Positions 7,636 to 9,408 of a stretch of DNA of 9,408 bases are shown here, in pieces. The position numbers and the translations under genes are program-made. The DNA lies in contig CALGCG010000002.1 of the NCBI GenBank assembly GCA_937884485.1, forward strand, positions 1-9,408, read 5' to 3'. The stretch comes from an uncultured Bacteroidales bacterium. Its GTDB lineage: Bacteria; Bacteroidota; Bacteroidia; Bacteroidales; P3. Below the pieces are notes generated by a model. The model was not told where the DNA came from. It did not search any database and worked only from the letters and a program-made list of their open reading frames with translations. How positions within the stretch are numbered: the first letter of the stretch is position 1; each line of letters starts with the position of its first letter.

Positions 7636-7669
7636 ATAATTATGACTTATTGTTCTGTATGACTTTAAA

Positions 7670-7717
7670 CTCTATAACTCTACGTCTCTACACCTCTACG
7701 TCTCTACGCCTCCACCG
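7670..7717. repeat. 8-bp tandem repeat (CTCTACRY) across the end of the TIGR04076 gene
   Basis: Four consecutive octamers, CTCTACGT, CTCTACAC, CTCTACGT and CTCTACGC, occupy 7678-7709. Degenerate units flank them: CTCTATAA at 7670-7677 and CTCCACCG at 7710-7717. On the minus strand the repeat supplies GTAGAG, and the TAG stop codon of the small upstream gene (7706-7704) lies in one unit. The rest fills most of the spacer before the dipeptidase gene. No hairpin with a T run is formed, so it is not a clear terminator. Confidence 0.8.
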
Positions 7718-8005
7718 CCTCGAGGTAGAAGCTGACGGGGCGGAAGCCGTCGTTGCAGCTGATCATGGCGCTCATGGGGTTGCGCATCCAGCCGTCGAAG
7801 AAGTTGCCCTCGCCGCGGGCGAGGGCAACGACAAAGCTCTCCATGCTGTCCCACGCCGACGCGCACAGGCCCTCGGGCCGCTGCCCGTCGACGGAGACCC
7901 ACTGCCGCCCCACGGCCACGTCGCACGCATGCTCGATGGGGTTCTCGTAGCGCGCCATCAGGTCGGGATACTCGGTGCGGCGCACGGCAGTGATGCGGAC
8001 TTTTT

Positions 8006-8009
<4 letters not shown>
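7704..8009 (-). CDS. Uncharacterised TIGR04076 family protein
   Basis: A 101-residue soluble protein with no signal peptide or membrane segment. It resembles the TIGR04076 family, recognised from the pattern MKKVRIT at the start, YENPIE at 21-26, PEGLCASAWDSM at 45-56, FFDGWMRNP at 70-78, and AMISCNDGFRPVSFYLEAVE at 81-100. The full family length appears to be present. Cysteines 49 and 85 lie in the two most conserved blocks and could be functional (metal, redox or ligand binding), but the biochemical role of the family is not known to me. The ATG overlaps the TGA of ribBA as ATGA, which supports both this start and translational coupling. Its stop codon is contributed by an 8-bp tandem repeat. 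The family assignment rests on remembered motifs, not a search. Confidence 0.85.
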
Positions 8010-9217
<1,208 letters not shown>

Positions 9218-9246
9218 AACGAATAAAACAATAATTAATTAGACTG

Positions 9247-9277
9247 CAAATTTACAAAAAAAAAACATACCTGCAAA
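9247..9277 (-). promoter_or_regulatory. Bacteroidetes-type promoter of ribBA
   Basis: On the minus strand, TTTG (9277-9274) is followed after 19 bases by TAAATTTG (9254-9247), matching the -33 TTTG and -7 TAnnTTTG consensus of the primary Bacteroidetes sigma factor. Transcription would begin near 9242, leaving a leader of about 25 bases before the ATG at 9217. That is too short for an FMN riboswitch, and none of its conserved structure is visible. Confidence 0.7.
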
Positions 9278-9352
9278 AATAATATTCTCCCCGCCCCCAA
9301 CCCGCATCCGCTTCCGCACCCTATAGGCCCCCGATTCGCCCCTTCTTCGGCC

Positions 9353-9407
9353 GTTCTTATATAGTTCTTATATCGTTCACATATAGTTCTTATATAGTTC
9401 TTATATA
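9353..9407. repeat. 11-bp tandem repeat (GTTCTTATATA), five units, at the right edge
   Basis: Five head-to-tail 11-base units: GTTCTTATATA at 9353-9363, GTTCTTATATC at 9364-9374, GTTCACATATA at 9375-9385, then GTTCTTATATA at 9386-9396 and 9397-9407. Three units are identical and two differ by one or two bases. The array may continue beyond the window. The remaining 75 bases down to the ribBA promoter (9278-9352) are rich in C runs on the plus strand and contain a CCTATAGG palindrome at 9320-9327. I see no gene there. Confidence 0.85.
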
Positions 9408-9408
9408 C

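Noticed and set aside
5944..7662. A long open frame of 572 codons on the plus strand opposite the dipeptidase gene
   Set aside because: It mirrors the codon phase of a clearly recognised gene in GC-rich DNA, is rich in Val, Ala, Gly and His, and matches no family. Such frames arise from biased codon use.
7670..7717. Octamer array considered as a CRISPR array
   Set aside because: The units are 8 bases with no spacers, far too short and directly adjoining, and no cas gene is present.
9218..9280. Possible FMN riboswitch before ribBA
   Set aside because: The promoter lies so close to the start codon that the leader is only about 25 bases, and no riboswitch motifs are visible.
9279..9408. Possible partial gene running in from the right edge
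   Set aside because: The tandem repeats and C-run-rich sequence give no plausible protein start or end and no recognisable motif.

Overview
The window looks like a chromosomal segment of a Bacteroidota species, most likely of the order Bacteroidales, possibly a gut or rumen lineage. Several things point that way. The promoter-like sites match the Bacteroidetes pattern TTTG / TAnnTTTG. Coding DNA is fairly GC-rich, while the short spacers are very AT-rich. A C69 family dipeptidase and a joined RibB-RibA enzyme are present. A giant secreted protein is built from Fn3 and cleaved-adhesin-like modules, as is common in Bacteroidota. No clear Shine-Dalgarno site precedes the genes, which is normal for this phylum. 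Genus-level placement is not possible from the sequence alone.

All four genes lie on the minus strand. In transcription order, from the right edge to the left: (1) 9218-9408 is a non-coding upstream region with an 11-bp tandem repeat at the edge and a well-formed promoter; (2) ribBA (9217-8006) makes the bifunctional riboflavin-pathway enzyme; (3) a 101-residue protein of the uncharacterised TIGR04076 type (8009-7704) overlaps ribBA by four bases (ATGA), so the two are probably translated together; (4) a 68-bp spacer carries an 8-bp tandem repeat; (5) a secreted C69 dipeptidase (7635-5941) follows; (6) a 254-bp spacer holds two candidate promoters, an operator-like palindrome and a possible structured leader; (7) one uninterrupted reading frame of at least 1895 codons (5686 to the left edge) encodes a giant exported mosaic protein whose C-terminus lies outside the window.

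ribBA and the TIGR04076 gene form a likely operon, which the dipeptidase gene may or may not share. The giant protein has its own control region. The dipeptidase is a degradative exported or periplasmic enzyme and the giant protein is a probable surface or secreted adhesin or carbohydrate-binding scaffold. I see no direct functional link between these two and the riboflavin gene.

I found no tRNA, rRNA, CRISPR array, transposase or phage gene. The most interesting material is the architecture of the giant protein: a regular cysteine pattern at module ends, four copies of one jelly-roll-like module, an internal second copy of the N-terminal module, and a tyrosine-rich insert. The small repeats and the palindromic promoter site come next.
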